DNA of 64,000 bases from Streptomyces diastatochromogenes. Lineage in GTDB: Bacteria; Actinomycetota; Actinomycetes; Streptomycetales; Streptomycetaceae. Within the stretch, counting starts at the first letter, position 1. Every line of letters begins with the position of its first letter. The translations under genes and the position numbers were made by a program. Shown here in pieces: positions 49,532 through 59,744 of the stretch. The DNA lies in assembly GCA_026913215.1 (NCBI GenBank), contig JAPTYK010000001.1:1-64000 (forward strand), read 5' to 3'. The notes under the pieces are model-generated. The model was not told the origin of the DNA. It was given only the letters and a program-made list of their open reading frames with translations, and did no database searches.

Positions 49532-50832
49532 ATGAGCGGCAGCGGACGTCAGGTCGTCATCAGCGGCATCGGCCTGGTGACCGCCCTGGGCGAGGGCCCG
49601 GAGGCCAACTGGAAGGCGCTGGTGGCCGGCGAGAGCGGCATCGGTCCCATCGAGGCGTACGATCCGTCGCCGCTGCAGACCCGGCTCGGCGGTGAGATCG
49701 CCGACTTCGACGCCACCAAGTACGCCACCAAACGGCAGCTGCGCACCGTCAACCGCGGTGACCGCCTGGCGATGGCCGCGGCCCGGATCGCGCTGGACGA
49801 CGCGGGCCTGGCGCACAAGCAGTCCGGCGGCGACGAGCTGGGCTACCGCACGGGACTGTATCTGGGCGGCAACAAGTCGCTGGGCCGCATGGAGCAGCTG
49901 ATCGAGGAACTGAAGGTGATCCGCCGCCCGGACGGCACGGCCGATCTGGAGCACCTGGCCCGGCACGGTGATGTGATCATGCCGCCGCTGTTCTTCGTCG
50001 AGGGGCTGCCGGCCGGCGCGGTGTTCACCATCTCGCAGACCTACGGCATCCGGGGTTCCAGCACGTTCTTCGCCGGGTACGCGGACGCCGGCGCCACCGC
50101 GATCGGCCGGGCCATGCGCGCGGTGCGCCGCGGGGACGCGGACGTGGCGCTCGCCGGCGGCTACGACGACGCCACCAGCTGGTGGTCGATGACGCTGCTG
50201 GACCGGCTGGGGATCCTGACCACCCGCAACGAGCGCGGGCAGCAGGCGTACCGGCCCTACGACCGGGACCGCAGCGGCGGGCTGCCCGGGAGGGCGCGGC
50301 GCTGCTGGTGCTGGAGGAGAAGCAGGCGGCGCTGGCGCGCGGGGCCCGGATCTACGCCGAGATCACCGGTTACGGTGCCGGGCACGACGGGCGCACGCCG
50401 CCGGCGGCGGACCCCGAGGGCCGCGGGCTCGCCCGGGCGGTGCGGCGTTCGCTGGAGGACGCCCGGCTGTCGGCCGGCGACCTGGGCTACATCGCCTCGG
50501 ACGGGTCGGGGACCCGGCTGGGCGACGTGAGCGAGGCGGTCGCGCTGCGGGCCGCGCTGGGCGGGGCCGTCTCCTCGGTGCCGGTCAGCACGCCCAAGCC
50601 GCAGACCGGTCACCTCGTCGGCGGCGGCGGCGCGCTGAACGCGGCGGTGTCCGCGCTGGCGCTGCACCACGGGGTGGTGCCCGCGACGCTCAACCTCGAC
50701 GATCCCGACCCGGCGTGCGCCCTGGACCACGTCCGCGGCAGTGCCCGGGAGACCCGGCCCTCGCACGCGATGGCGCTGGCCCGGGGCATCGAGGGGCAGG
50801 CCGTGGCCCTGACCCTGTCCCGGCCGGCGTGA
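49532..50832 (+). CDS. Chain-length factor 1 (KS-beta, no active-site Cys)
   Basis: A KS homologue of about 433 aa. Where KS-alpha 1 has STACSAS, this one has STFFAGYADAGATAIG, so the Cys is Phe. The first His motif has become SDGSGTRLGDVSE, while PKPQTGHLVGGGGALN keeps the second. This is the pattern of a chain-length factor: a partner without its own condensation activity. One break near 50288 (GGLPGEGAALLVLEEKQAAL after correction). ATG 49532 follows GGAGGAGCGCG. It pairs with the preceding KS. Confidence 0.9.
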
Positions 50833-50871
50833 GCGGCCGGAGGGCTCCGTGCAGAGAAGGAAGCAGACGCG

Positions 50872-53282
50872 ATGAGTGACGTTCCCGATCAGCCCGTCGG
50901 CGTGGTGGTGGCCTCCGTGGGGGCGATCACCCCGCACGGCGGTTCGGCCGAGGTCCTGTGGGAGGCGGTGCGCGCCGGGCGGGTGGCGATCTCGCCCGTG
51001 CGCGCCCTGCCCATGGACCACTACCAGACCACGCTGGGCGGCGAGATCACCGAGCCGTGCGCGCCCAGGTACGACTACGCGGCGGGCTCGGCGGCGCGTG
51101 ACCGGGCGGTCGATTTCGCGCTGGCCGCCGCCGAGGAGGCCATGGCCGCCTCGAAGCTGCGGGTGGGCACGGACATCCCGGCCGAGCGGTGGGGGTGGCC
51201 TACGGCACCTGCCACGGCGGCTGGCGCAGTGCCGAGCTGGCGCTGCGTGAGGCGGCGGGGGCGGCACGCCGGACTGGCGGCGCTACACCTTCGTGCCGCC
51301 GCAGGCGGCGCGGAGGCGCTGTCGGCCGCTTTCGGTCTGAAGGGGCCGGTGTTCAGCGCCAACACGGCGTGTGCCGCCAGTGCGCACGCGCTCGCCCACG
51401 CGCTGGAGGTGATCCGGGCGGGGGCGGCCGACGCGATGCTGGTGGGCGGCAGTGACGCCTTCACCGAGTCGGCGTTCGCCGGGTTCAGCAGTCTGTGGTC
51501 GCTCTCCCCCAAGCCCGCGGCCCCCTATTCGAAGGACCGGTCGGGGCTGACGCTGGGCGAGGGCGGCGGGATGCTCGTGCTGCTGTCGAAGGAGGCCGCG
51601 GAGCGCACCGGTGCGCCGGTGGTGGCCGAGGTGCTGGGCTACGGCCTGTCGGCCGACGGCCACCATCCGACGGCGCCGCATCCCGAGGGCGAGGGCGCGG
51701 CGCGGGCGATCCGTGCGGCGCTGGCCTCCTCGGGGCTGTCCCCGAGGACATCCGGTACGTCAACGGGCACGGCACGGGTACGGAGAAGAACGACTCGGCG
51801 GAGAGCAACGCGGTGCGTGCCGCGCTGGGCGGGGCGGCCGAGAAGGTCGCGCTGTCCAGCACCAAGTCGATGATCGGTCATCTGCTGGGCGCGGCCGGCG
51901 CGGTGGAGGGCGTCGTGACGGTGCTGGCGCTGCGCGACCAAATAGCGCCGCCCACGGCGTCGTTCACGCAGGCCGATCCGCAGTGCGGTCTCGACCCGGT
52001 GGCGGCACGGGCCGGCCGATGGTCCTGGACACCGCGCTGTCGAACAACTTCGGTTTCGCCGGCGCGAACGCGACCGTCGCCTTCGCCCGCCCCGGCGGTC
52101 CCGGTGCCCCGGCCCCCGCGCTGGGCGCGGACGAGGTGGTGGTGACCGGCTTCGGTGTGATCACCCCGGCCGGTGAGGGTCCCGAGGCGTTGTGGGAGGC
52201 GTACGCGGCCGGGGCCGGGCAGGGCGTGGCCGAGGACGGGCTGCGGGTGGCCCGGGTCGAGTTCGACCGTTCGGTCGTCGGCACGCCCAGGAGCGCCGGC
52301 GCATGGACAAGGTCTCCCAGCTGGCCGTCGCCTCGTGCCGGGCCGCGCTGGGCGCGGCGGGCGCGGAGGGCGACGCCGAGGCGCTGGCCGCGACCGGTGT
52401 GGTGCTGGGCACCGCGATCGGGCCGATGGAGAGCAGCGAGCGGTTCACCGTTCCGGTGCTGTCCGAGGGCGCCAGGGAGGCCAACCCGGCGGTGTTCACC
52501 AACACCGTGTACAGCGGTGCGGCCGGTCATGTGGCCATGGCGCTGGGCACCCGGGGTCCGACGTCGACGCTGACGTCGGGGCACGCGGCGGGCGCCGCGG
52601 CGCTGGGCGTGGCCTACGACATGCTGCGGGCCGGGCGTGCCGAGCGGCTGCTGGTGCCGGCGGTGGAGGCGTTCTCGCCGGCCACGCTGGCCGCCTACCG
52701 CGGCATCCCGCTGTTCGGTTCGGCCTCCGGGCGCCGGTACACGCTGGCCGAGGCCGGCATCGCGCTGGTGCTGGAGCGCCGGTCGAGCGCCGAGCGGCGC
52801 GGGGCGACGGTCCACGCCGTGGTGCTGGGGCACGCGACCGCTTCCGACGCGTGCGGCATCGGCCGCTGGGACGCGTCGGGCGGCGGGGTGGAGCGGGCGA
52901 TGCGCCAGGCGCTGGAGCGTGCCGGGCTCGCCCCGCGGCAGGTCGGGGCGGTGTGGGCGAGCGCGGCGGGTCTCGCGGCCGTCGACCGTCCCGAACAGGC
53001 CGCGGTGGACCGGGTGTTCGGGCCGGGCGGGGTGCGGATCGAGGCCCCAAGCGGGTTCTGGGCGAGCCGGTCGGCGCGGGCGCCCACCTGTCGGCGGTGC
53101 TGGCCGTCGGCGCCTGGCGCACCGGCGGCGATCCGCGTCCGGTCCTGGTCAACAGCTCGTCCCTGGGCGGCACCCACACCTCGCTCGTCCTGTCCCCGTC
53201 CCTCTTTCCGCAACGGAGTCCGGTCGATGACCACCGCCTACGATGTGAAGATCCTTTCGACCGGTGCCTATGTGCCCGGTGA
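50872..53282 (+). CDS. Ketosynthase alpha 2 - chain-length factor 2, read as one polypeptide
   Basis: The first ~395 residues are a second KS: NTACAASAHALAHAL with Cys, VNGHGTGTEKNDSAE and TKSMIGHLLGAAGAVEG with both His, ending SNNFGFAGANATVAFARPGG. Without a stop it continues GPGAPAPALGADEVVVTGFG then VITPAGEGPEALWEAYAAGA into a CLF-like half, where the Cys position reads TSTLTSGHAAGAA, HGTGT is ASAAG and KSxxGH is lost. Breaks near 51190, 51265, 51740, 52010, 52290 and 53045 are corrected. The frame ends at 53282; a true end by an ATGA overlap at 53227-53230 is likely. One caution: a single missing base between 52085 and 52140 would instead make a TGA/GTG overlap and two proteins. Confidence 0.75.
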
Positions 53283-54324
53283 GCCGCTGGACAACGCCAC
53301 GCTGGAGAAGTACGTCGGGCCGCTGCCGGACGACGTCCTGGAGGGCATCCAGGTCAAGACCCGGTACTGGATGATCGACCCGGTCACCGGCGAGCACCGG
53401 ATCAACAACAGCCGGATGGCCGAGCGGGCCTCCCGGCAGGCCCTTCAGCGGGCCGGGGTGGAGCCCGGGGAGCTCGACCTGATCGTGGTGTGCACGGCGA
53501 CGCCGGAGTACACGCTGCCCAACGTGGCCACCACCCTGCAGCACTACCTGGGTCTGGAGAGCGTCGCCGCGATCGAGATCCGCGGGGCGTGCGCGGGCTG
53601 GGTGCAGGCCCTGGACCTGGCCCGGCGGCAGCTGGCCGACGGCACCGCGCGCACCGCGCTGGTGGTGGGCAGCGAGGCCGGATCGCCGGTGCTGGCGCCG
53701 CACTTCCTGGGCAAGGACCCGGCGCGGGTGCGGATGCGCGACCGCCTGACGCTGTACACCTTCGGCGACGGGGCGGGCGCGGTGGTGCTGCGGGCCGAGC
53801 CCGCGGGCGAGGCGCCGGCGGACGAGTTCGCGTTCGTCAACGCCTGTGTGGGCGGTCTGCGCAAGCCCGGCATGGAGATCGTCGGCGGCGGTACGGACGT
53901 GCCGCAGGCCGAGCAGCTGCGCCGCAAGCAGCTGATCCAGATGAAGATCGACGTGCCCGGCACCACCACGTTCGGGCCGCAGGTGTTCGTCCGGGCGATC
54001 CAGGAGATGGCCCGCAAGGACGGCCGGGCGCTCGGCGAGTTCGACGCGATCGTGCTGCCGGAGGGCAACGCCGACTACTTCGCCGACGAGTTCGAGTCCG
54101 CGGGCCTGTCCGCCGAGGAAATCCGGGCGCTCGACGGGCGGATCGTGGAGAACCTCGCCGAGGTGGGGGCCACCGGTTCGGCCGCGGTGCCGCTGTCGCT
54201 GGACGCGGGCTGGACCTCGGGCCGCATCAAGCCCGGCGACCGGGTGGTGCTGCTGGGCATCGAGGCCAGCCGGTACATCTACACCGGCCTGTCGCTGACC
54301 TGGCAGGCCCCGCCGGCGGCCTGA
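53227..54324 (+). CDS. KASIII homologue with altered catalytic triad
   Basis: An intact 365-aa FabH-fold protein. The Cys is kept in [17 protein letters not shown] (~121). At the His motif (usually PHQAN) it reads [14 protein letters not shown], so His is Glu. At the Asn motif (usually YGNTSAAS) it reads [14 protein letters not shown], so Asn is Ala. Decarboxylative condensation needs both residues, so this enzyme more likely transfers an acyl group (as CerJ- and DpsC-type KASIII relatives do) or selects a starter. It follows the second KS/CLF with overlapping frames and ends the condensing-enzyme block. Confidence 0.85.
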   Translation: MTTAYDVKILSTGAYVPGEPLDNATLEKYVGPLPDDVLEGIQVKTRYWMIDPVTGEHRINNSRMAERASRQALQRAGVEPGELDLIVVCTATPEYTLPNVATTLQHYLGLESVAAIEIRGACAGWVQALDLARRQLADGTARTALVVGSEAGSPVLAPHFLGKDPARVRMRDRLTLYTFGDGAGAVVLRAEPAGEAPADEFAFVNACVGGLRKPGMEIVGGGTDVPQAEQLRRKQLIQMKIDVPGTTTFGPQVFVRAIQEMARKDGRALGEFDAIVLPEGNADYFADEFESAGLSAEEIRALDGRIVENLAEVGATGSAAVPLSLDAGWTSGRIKPGDRVVLLGIEASRYIYTGLSLTWQAPPAA

Positions 54325-54346
54325 CCGGCCGCCGCCCCTGTTCACC

Positions 54347-54382
54347 GACGTCTTCGCCGACGTCTTCGCCGAAGTCTTCTCA
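54347..54382. repeat. 12-bp tandem repeat
   Basis: GACGTCTTCGCC twice and a degenerate third copy GAAGTCTTCTCA, in the 98-bp gap between the KASIII homologue and the AKR. It could be an activator site (SARPs bind spaced direct repeats) or slippage. Confidence 0.5.
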
Positions 54383-54422
54383 AGTCGCCTCAGTGCTGAG
54401 ACGCAGCTCCTGGAGGAATCAC

Positions 54423-55423
54423 GTGGCAATCAAGCACCGCACGCTGGGCACGCCCGGACTGCAGGTCCCGGCCCAGGGCCTGGGCTGCATGGGCATGACG
54501 TTCGGGTACGGCAACGCGGACGCGGCCGAGGCGCTGGCCACCATCGACCGGGCGCTGGAGCTCGGTGTCAACCTGCTGGACACGGCCGACATGTACGGCC
54601 CGCACACCAACGAGGAGCTGATCGGCCGCGCCATCGCCGGGCGGCGCGAGAAGGTGGTGCTCGCCTCCAAGGTCGGCAACGAGATCGGCGACGACGGGCA
54701 GCTGACGTGGCGGATCAACGGCCGTCCCGACTACATCCGCCGGTCGATCGAGGGAACCCTGCGCCGGCTGGGCACCGACCACCTGGACCTGTACTACCTG
54801 CACCGGGTCGACCCGGACGTGCCGGTGGAGGAGAGCTTCGGCGCGCTCGCCGAACTGGTGCGGGCCGGGCTCGTCCGGCACCTGGGGATCTCCGAGGCGG
54901 GTCCGGCGACCATCCGCCGGGCGCACGCGGTGCACCCGCTGACCGCCGTGCAGACCGAGTACTCGCTGTTCACCCGGGACGTCGAGGTCAACGGCGTGCT
55001 GGACACCGTGCGCGAGCTCGGCATCGGTTTCGTGGCCTACAGCCCGCTCGGCCGCGGTTTTCTGACCGGCACGATCCGCGGCACCTCCGACATTCCCGAG
55101 GGCCTGGACTTCCGGCGCATCGCCCGCGGTTCAAGGACGAGAACATCCGCCGCAACCTGCCGGTCGTCGACCAGCTCATCGACCTGGCCGCCGCGGCCGA
55201 CACCACCGTCGTGCGCCTGGCGCTGGCCTGGGTGCTCTCCCGCGGCGAGGACGTCGTCGCCATCCCCGGCACCAAGCGGCGCACCTACCTGGAGGAGAAC
55301 GTCTCCGCGGCCGGCCTGGAGCTGTCGGCCGACGTGCTGGCGGCGATCGACGCCATCGCCCCGTACGGGGTCACGGCCGGCAACCGCTATCCGGACGCGG
55401 AGATGTCCGCCCTCAGCCGCTGA
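54423..55423 (+). CDS. Aldo-keto reductase (~334 aa)
   Basis: The fourth AKR of the window. Tetrad: Asp/Tyr in [15 protein letters not shown], Lys in [10 protein letters not shown], His in LYYLHRVD. One break near 55128 (then [20 protein letters not shown]); NADP end motif [19 protein letters not shown] 54423 has GAGGAATCAC before it. It lies inside the cassette after the condensing enzymes, so it may reduce a ketone of the product. It is the only reductase visible in the cassette itself; AKRs of this class also act as C-3 ketoreductases for deoxysugars. Confidence 0.87.
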
Positions 55424-55543
55424 CCCGGCGCACCCCCGGCCGATCCCCACCCCACCCCCACCCACCCCGCTCCCCACACCCCCACGGCATCCCCACGCCG
55501 ACCCGCCGACCCGCCCTTCGACCCGACCTCCGGGAGAATGAAC

Positions 55544-56747
55544 ATGTCCGCTCAGACGCCTCGCCCCTGCGCCGGGTCCTCATCGCCGGCGGCGGGATCG
55601 GCGGCATCGCCACCGCCCTCGCCCTCCAGCAGCGGGGCATCGACTCCATCGTCTTCGAACGCGCCCCCCAGCTGCGCGACGGCGGCGCCGGACTGCACAT
55701 CTGGACCAACGGCATGCTCGCCCTGGACCACCTCGGCGTCGCCGACCAGGTCTCCGCGATCGCCCCCGCCCAGTCCGCGTGCAACTTCGCGACCTCGGCC
55801 GGCCGGACCATCGGCACCTGGCCGGTGGGCCAGTTCGTCCAGCGCTACGGGCAGCCCACGGTCGCCATCGGCCGCTCCGACCTGCACGGCATCCTGCGCG
55901 ACGCGGTGAGCGCGCCGGTCGTCACCGGCGCCGAGGTCACCGGCTACACCGAGCACGACGAGGGCGTCAGCCTCCACTTCGCCGACGGCACCTCCGAGGA
56001 CGGCGACCTGCTGATCGGCGCCGACGGGGTGCGCTCCGCCGTCCGCGCCCAGCTGCTGGGCCCCCAGCCGCCCGACTACACCGGCTACATCGCCTGGCGC
56101 GGCCACGCCGAGCTGAGCCCCGAGGAGTTCCCGCCCGGCACCTTCCAGGCGCTGTTCGGCCCCGGGACCCGCTTCACGTACTACGACATCGCCCCCGGCG
56201 TCGTGCACTGGATGAGCGTCGCCGACGGTCCCGCCGGCGGCCGCGACGAGGGCACGCCCGAACAGACCCTGGACATGCTGCGGGCCCGGCACGCCGGCTG
56301 GGCCGACCCGATGGTCCGCCGGATCCTGGACGCCACCGTGCCGGAGAGCATCCTGCGCGGCGACGTCCTGGACCGCAAGCCCGACCCGGTCTGGGGCCGG
56401 GGCCGGGTCACCCTGCTCGGCGACGCCGCGCACGCGATGAGCTTCAACATCGGGCAGGGCGCCTGCCAGGCCATCGAGGACGGCCTGGTCCTGGCCGGGC
56501 ACCTCGTCTCCGGCGCCGGCGTCCCCGGGCCCTGCGCGCCTACGAGGCCGAACGCCGGGAGCGCACCGGCCCGATGCAGGTGCTGGCGCACCGCATCGGC
56601 GTGCTCGGCTCCCTGCAGAACCCGGCCGCCGTCTGGCTGCGCGACCGGTTCATGGCCCTGACCTGGAACAAGACCTTCCAGTCCACCGAACGCGACCACG
56701 TCGCCTACGGCGCGCGGTGGAAGTCCGGCGCCACCACCTCGGTGTGA
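55544..56747 (+). CDS. FAD-dependent monooxygenase (class A)
   Basis: About 402 aa. The FAD motif LIAGGGIGGIATALALQQRG lies at ~14-33 after a break near 55560, followed by FERAPQLRDGGAGLHIWTNG, LLIGADGVRSAVRAQLLG, and WGRGRVTLLGDAAHAMSFNI then GQGACQAIED. A second break near 56525. ATG 55544 has CGGGAG at the right spacing; the ATG at 55538 is too close to it. It has no C-terminal thioredoxin domain, unlike the enzyme at 19824. A tailoring hydroxylase or epoxidase of the cluster. Confidence 0.87.
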
Positions 56748-56787
56748 GCCGGGTGCGTATCCGACCGACGACGAGAGGACTGCTGTT

Positions 56788-57296
56788 GTGACCACCGCGA
56801 CCACCGCCGAGACGGCGCGAGGACTGTGGGAGAACGCCCAGGAACGCAACAAGGCCACGATCCGGCGCGTCTTCGCCGAGTTCGTCAACCAGGGCGACGC
56901 CTCGCTCGTGGACGAGCACTACCGGCCGGACATCGTCGACCACGCCGGCCTGCCCGGCGCGCCCGAGGGCGCCGAGGGCGTGAAGTACACCATCGCCGGG
57001 CTGCGGGAGGCGTTCCCCGACTTCCACGTCACCATCGAGGACATCAGCGCCCACGACGACATGGTCGTCATCCACAACACCTGGCGCGGCACCCACCTGG
57101 GCGAGCTGCTCGGCATCGCGCCCACCGGCCGTTCGTTCCTGTCCGTCGGCATCGTCATCTGGCGGTTCGACGAGGAGGGCCGGATCGCCGAACGCTGGGA
57201 GCACAACGTGGCGTCGAACATGTTCGCCGCGCTCGGGCTGCGGATGCTGGCGCCCCGCAAGGCCGCCGGCGCGGGGCGGAGGGGCCAGGACCGTGA
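56788..57296 (+). CDS. SnoaL-like protein 1 (polyketide cyclase / ester-cyclase fold)
   Basis: About 169 aa, cone-shaped alpha+beta-barrel family with aldol cyclases and hydroxylases: NKATIRRVFAEFVNQGDASL, YRPDIVDHAGLPGAPEGAEG, FPDFHVTIEDISAHDDMVVI, GTHLGELLGIAPTGRSFLSV and DEEGRIAERWEHNVASNMFA. A break near 57275 gives a stop at 57296 overlapping the next GTG (GTGA). The second SnoaL-like protein of the window is at 60577. It may close a ring, or hydroxylate together with the monooxygenase just upstream, as SnoaL2-type proteins do. Confidence 0.85.
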
Positions 57297-57667
57297 CGCG
57301 GACCGTGCCGCTGCTGCCCGGCAAGCCCCTGGCCTGGCAGCAGCTCGTCGAGGAGCTGCAGGGTCCGCGGCTGCGCGAGTACGAGGCGTCCCGGCGCCGG
57401 CTGGGCATCACCGGCGAGGTGCTGCGCATCGACCCGCGGCCCGACGGGGACCACGTGATCGTGCACTTCGAGACGGCGGACCCGGAGCGCACCAGGAAGC
57501 GCTGGGCCGCCTCGGAGCACCCCTTCGACCAGTGGCTGCGCGAGCGGATCGTGGAGATCCACGGCCAGGACCCCTGGATCGGGCCGGCGACCTCCTACGA
57601 GTCGGCCGGTCTGGCCTGGACGGTGCCGCCGCAGCTGACCCCGGAGCGTTCCGACGGGCCGCGCTGA
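57293..57667 (+). CDS. Hypothetical protein, 124 aa, translationally coupled
   Basis: I do not recognise this protein. GTG 57293 overlaps the preceding stop (GTGA), so translation is coupled to the SnoaL-like protein. Intact. It has a mixed alpha/beta look: LAWQQLVEELQGPRLREYEA, LRIDPRPDGDHVIVHFETAD, then HPFDQWLRERIVEIHG and IGPATSYESAGLAWTVP. No Cys, no signal, no membrane helix. The position suggests a small tailoring or helper protein at the end of the rightward operon. Confidence 0.6.
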   Translation: MTRTVPLLPGKPLAWQQLVEELQGPRLREYEASRRRLGITGEVLRIDPRPDGDHVIVHFETADPERTRKRWAASEHPFDQWLRERIVEIHGQDPWIGPATSYESAGLAWTVPPQLTPERSDGPR

Positions 57668-57741
57668 GCGGCCCGCGGTCCGCCGACCGCGGTTCCAGCC
57701 GCCCTCCAGAGGCGGTCGGCACACTGGGATCTCCCCTGGAC

Positions 57742-57782
57742 GACGGGCCCGCGCCGTACCTCCCCGGCGGCGCGGGCCCGTC
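57742..57782. terminator. Bidirectional terminator hairpin
   Basis: GACGGGCCCGCGCCG pairs with CGGCGCGGGCCCGTC, preceded by a smaller CCGCGGTC-N4-GACCGCGG hairpin at about 57673-57692. It separates the converging rightward and leftward halves of the cluster. Confidence 0.85.
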
Positions 57783-57806
57783 AACGTGCCCGCGTGCCGG
57801 GCGTGT

Positions 57807-58712
57807 TCAGTTCAGCAGGGCCTCGATGCCGGGGACGAGGTCGGCGGGCTGCGGCATCCGGGCGATGCTCCGGCCCAGTTTCGCGGCCGCGGGCAGCACC
57901 CGGCCGCCGTTGACGAGCTCGGCGATGTGGAAACGCAGCCGCAGCATGGTGGAGTCGCCCGCCAGTTCCTCGTCGGTCAGGCAGCGGCCGATGCCGGCCC
58001 GCTCCAGGCGCTTGCCCGCCGCCCATTCCTCCGGGCCCGCCGGCAGCACCAGCTGGGAGACGCCGTAGCGGGCGGCCGCGTACACGATGCCCTCGTCGCC
58101 GCCGTGCACGGCCAGGACGCTGCCGCGCAGCACCACGCTCCAGGGGTGGTCCTCGCCCCTGAGCACGGCCACCTGCAGGCCGAGGCTTTCGACGCCCTCG
58201 GCGACCTTGCGGAAGAGCCGGGCCCGGCGCAGGTCGGCCGGTCCGGTGCCGGTGGGCATTCCGGTGATGCACACCCGCGGGCGCAGGGACAGCTCGGTGA
58301 GCCAGGGCACCGGCTGCGCGGGCAGTTCGTAGGCGTCGCAGCGCACCTGCCAGGCCTCGGGCTCCGGCCGGTCCCGCAGCAGCGGGGGCAGGGGTCGATC
58401 CAGACGGTCGGCCGCGGCGACAGCGGCGGGTGGGCGTAGGGCAGGTAGCCGACGGTGGGCACCCGGACTCGGCCGCCATGTCGGTCGCCTGCGGGCACAG
58501 CGGGTCGTGGACCACCAGGTCGGGCCGCCAGGCCCGGCTGAAGCGCCGGGGCGCGGCCAGGACTGGACGAGCCCGGCCCGGACCACGCGCTGGCGGGTCC
58601 GGGCCGGGGCACAGAAGCGGACTTCGTGGCCGGCCGACTGCAGTTCCCTCGCGAGCAACACCAGGCGCAGTGCCGCCGGCATGCCGAGGCCCGCCGAGAA
58701 GAGCACACGCAC
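57807..58712 (-). CDS. GT1-family glycosyltransferase, compact
   Basis: A GT-B fold antibiotic glycosyltransferase. N-terminal MRVLFSAGLGMPAALRLVLL with AGHEVRFCAPARTRQRV; C-terminal donor site VLAVHGGDEGIVYAAARYGV then SQLVLPAGPEEWAAGKRLER. Breaks near 58555, 58465 and 58395. Reconstructed length is ~302 aa against about 380-400 for the family; the missing part lies in the acceptor-binding N-terminal domain. The usual HCG/HGG-x-GT donor motif reads HGGDEG. It is the obvious enzyme to attach the dideoxysugar made by the adjacent operon. ATG 58712, directly after the SARP gene on the same strand. Confidence 0.82.
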   Translation of the reverse strand: MRVLFSAGLGMPAALRLVLLARELQSAGHEVRFCAPARTRQRVVRAGLVQSWPRPGASAGPGGPTWWSTTRCARRRPTWRPSPGAHRRLPALRPPAAVAAADRLDRPLPPLLRDRPEPEAWQVRCDAYELPAQPVPWLTELSLRPRVCITGMPTGTGPADLRRARLFRKVAEGVESLGLQVAVLRGEDHPWSVVLRGSVLAVHGGDEGIVYAAARYGVSQLVLPAGPEEWAAGKRLERAGIGRCLTDEELAGDSTMLRLRFHIAELVNGGRVLPAAAKLGRSIARMPQPADLVPGIEALLN

Positions 58713-58727
58713 AGTTCCTCCCTGGGG

Positions 58728-59539
58728 TTATCTGGCGAAGCGGTCGAGCACCCGCCCGGTCCCGGCGTCGACGTCCAGCGCCGGGTCGCTTCCGAGGACG
58801 GCCCGCTGCAGCTGCTGCAGGCGCTGCGAGGGCTCGATGCCCAGCTCCTCCACGAGACGGGTCCGCAGGTTCTGGAAGACGTCGAGCGCCGCGGAGGGCC
58901 GTCCGGCCCGGTAGAAGGCCACCATCGACTGGGCGTGCAGTCCCTCGTGCAGCGGGTGGCGGGCGGCGAGCGCGGTGAGCTCGGTGAGCAGTTCGCCGTG
59001 CCGGCCGAGCCTGAGCTCGACGTCGATGCGCCGCTCCAGCACGCCCAGGCGGCTCTCCTCCAGCCGCATGGCCTCGATCTCCAACAGCGGGCCGGTGCGT
59101 ACGTCGACCAGGGCCGGGCCCCGCCACAGGGCGAGGGCCTGCCGGAACAGCTCCGCGGCCTGGGCGTGCTCGCCGCGGTCGAAGGCGCGCTGGCCCAGCG
59201 CGGACAGCCGGTCGTGCTCGTGGGCGTCGATGCTGCCGGGCTCGGTGTGCAGGAGGTATCCCCGTGCCGGGTCAGCAGCAGTTCCTTGGAGCCTCCGGGC
59301 TCTCCGTCGAGTGCCTTCTCCATGCAGCGCCGCAGTTGGAGGATGTAGGTCTGCAGCGTGGTGAGCGCGCTGCGGGGCGGGGCGTCGCCCCAGATCTCCT
59401 CCATCAGCGCGGACACCGGCAGGACCTGGTTGGCGTAGATGGCGAGCAGTGCCAGGATCTGGCGCGGCTTCGCCGCGGTGGGCAGGATCGGGACGCCCTT
59501 CAGTTCGGCTTCCAAAGACCCCAGAACAGAGATGCGCAT
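58728..59539 (-). CDS. SARP-family pathway activator
   Basis: A stand-alone SARP of about 270 aa: OmpR-type DNA-binding domain MRISVLGSLEAELKGVPILP, KPRQILALLAIYANQVLPVS, EIWGDAPPRSALTTLQTYIL, then after one break near 59265 the BTAD region DAHEHDRLSALGQRAFDRGE and SMVAFYRAGRPSAALDVFQN then EELGIEPSQRLQQLQRAVLG. Transcribed leftward just ahead of the glycosyltransferase gene (15-bp gap). With the SARP-NB-ARC protein at 42330 it makes two SARPs in one cluster. Confidence 0.9.
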
Positions 59540-59744
59540 GCGGCCCCCTTATGTCTCTGTCATCGGACCTCGAAACTCCCACGAGCCTGCCTCGCGCGGA
59601 CAGTGCGCAGCTCCCGCTCGTGCGGGTGTCTTCGTCCCGCCCGGGGTGTGAGCGATTCATGGGGGTTGTGCGCGGGCATGCCGCGGGCCCCGCCCGTCCT
59701 TGCGGCGCGCGGGGCCTGCGGTCCGGCCCGAGAAAGGGCCGGGG

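Noticed and set aside
48232..54324. Minimal PKS of a classical aromatic (angucycline or tetracycline) pathway
   Set aside because: KS sequences are FabF-like, the ACP is long and AcpXL-like, and no aromatase/cyclase of the ARO/CYC type or C-9 ketoreductase is present.
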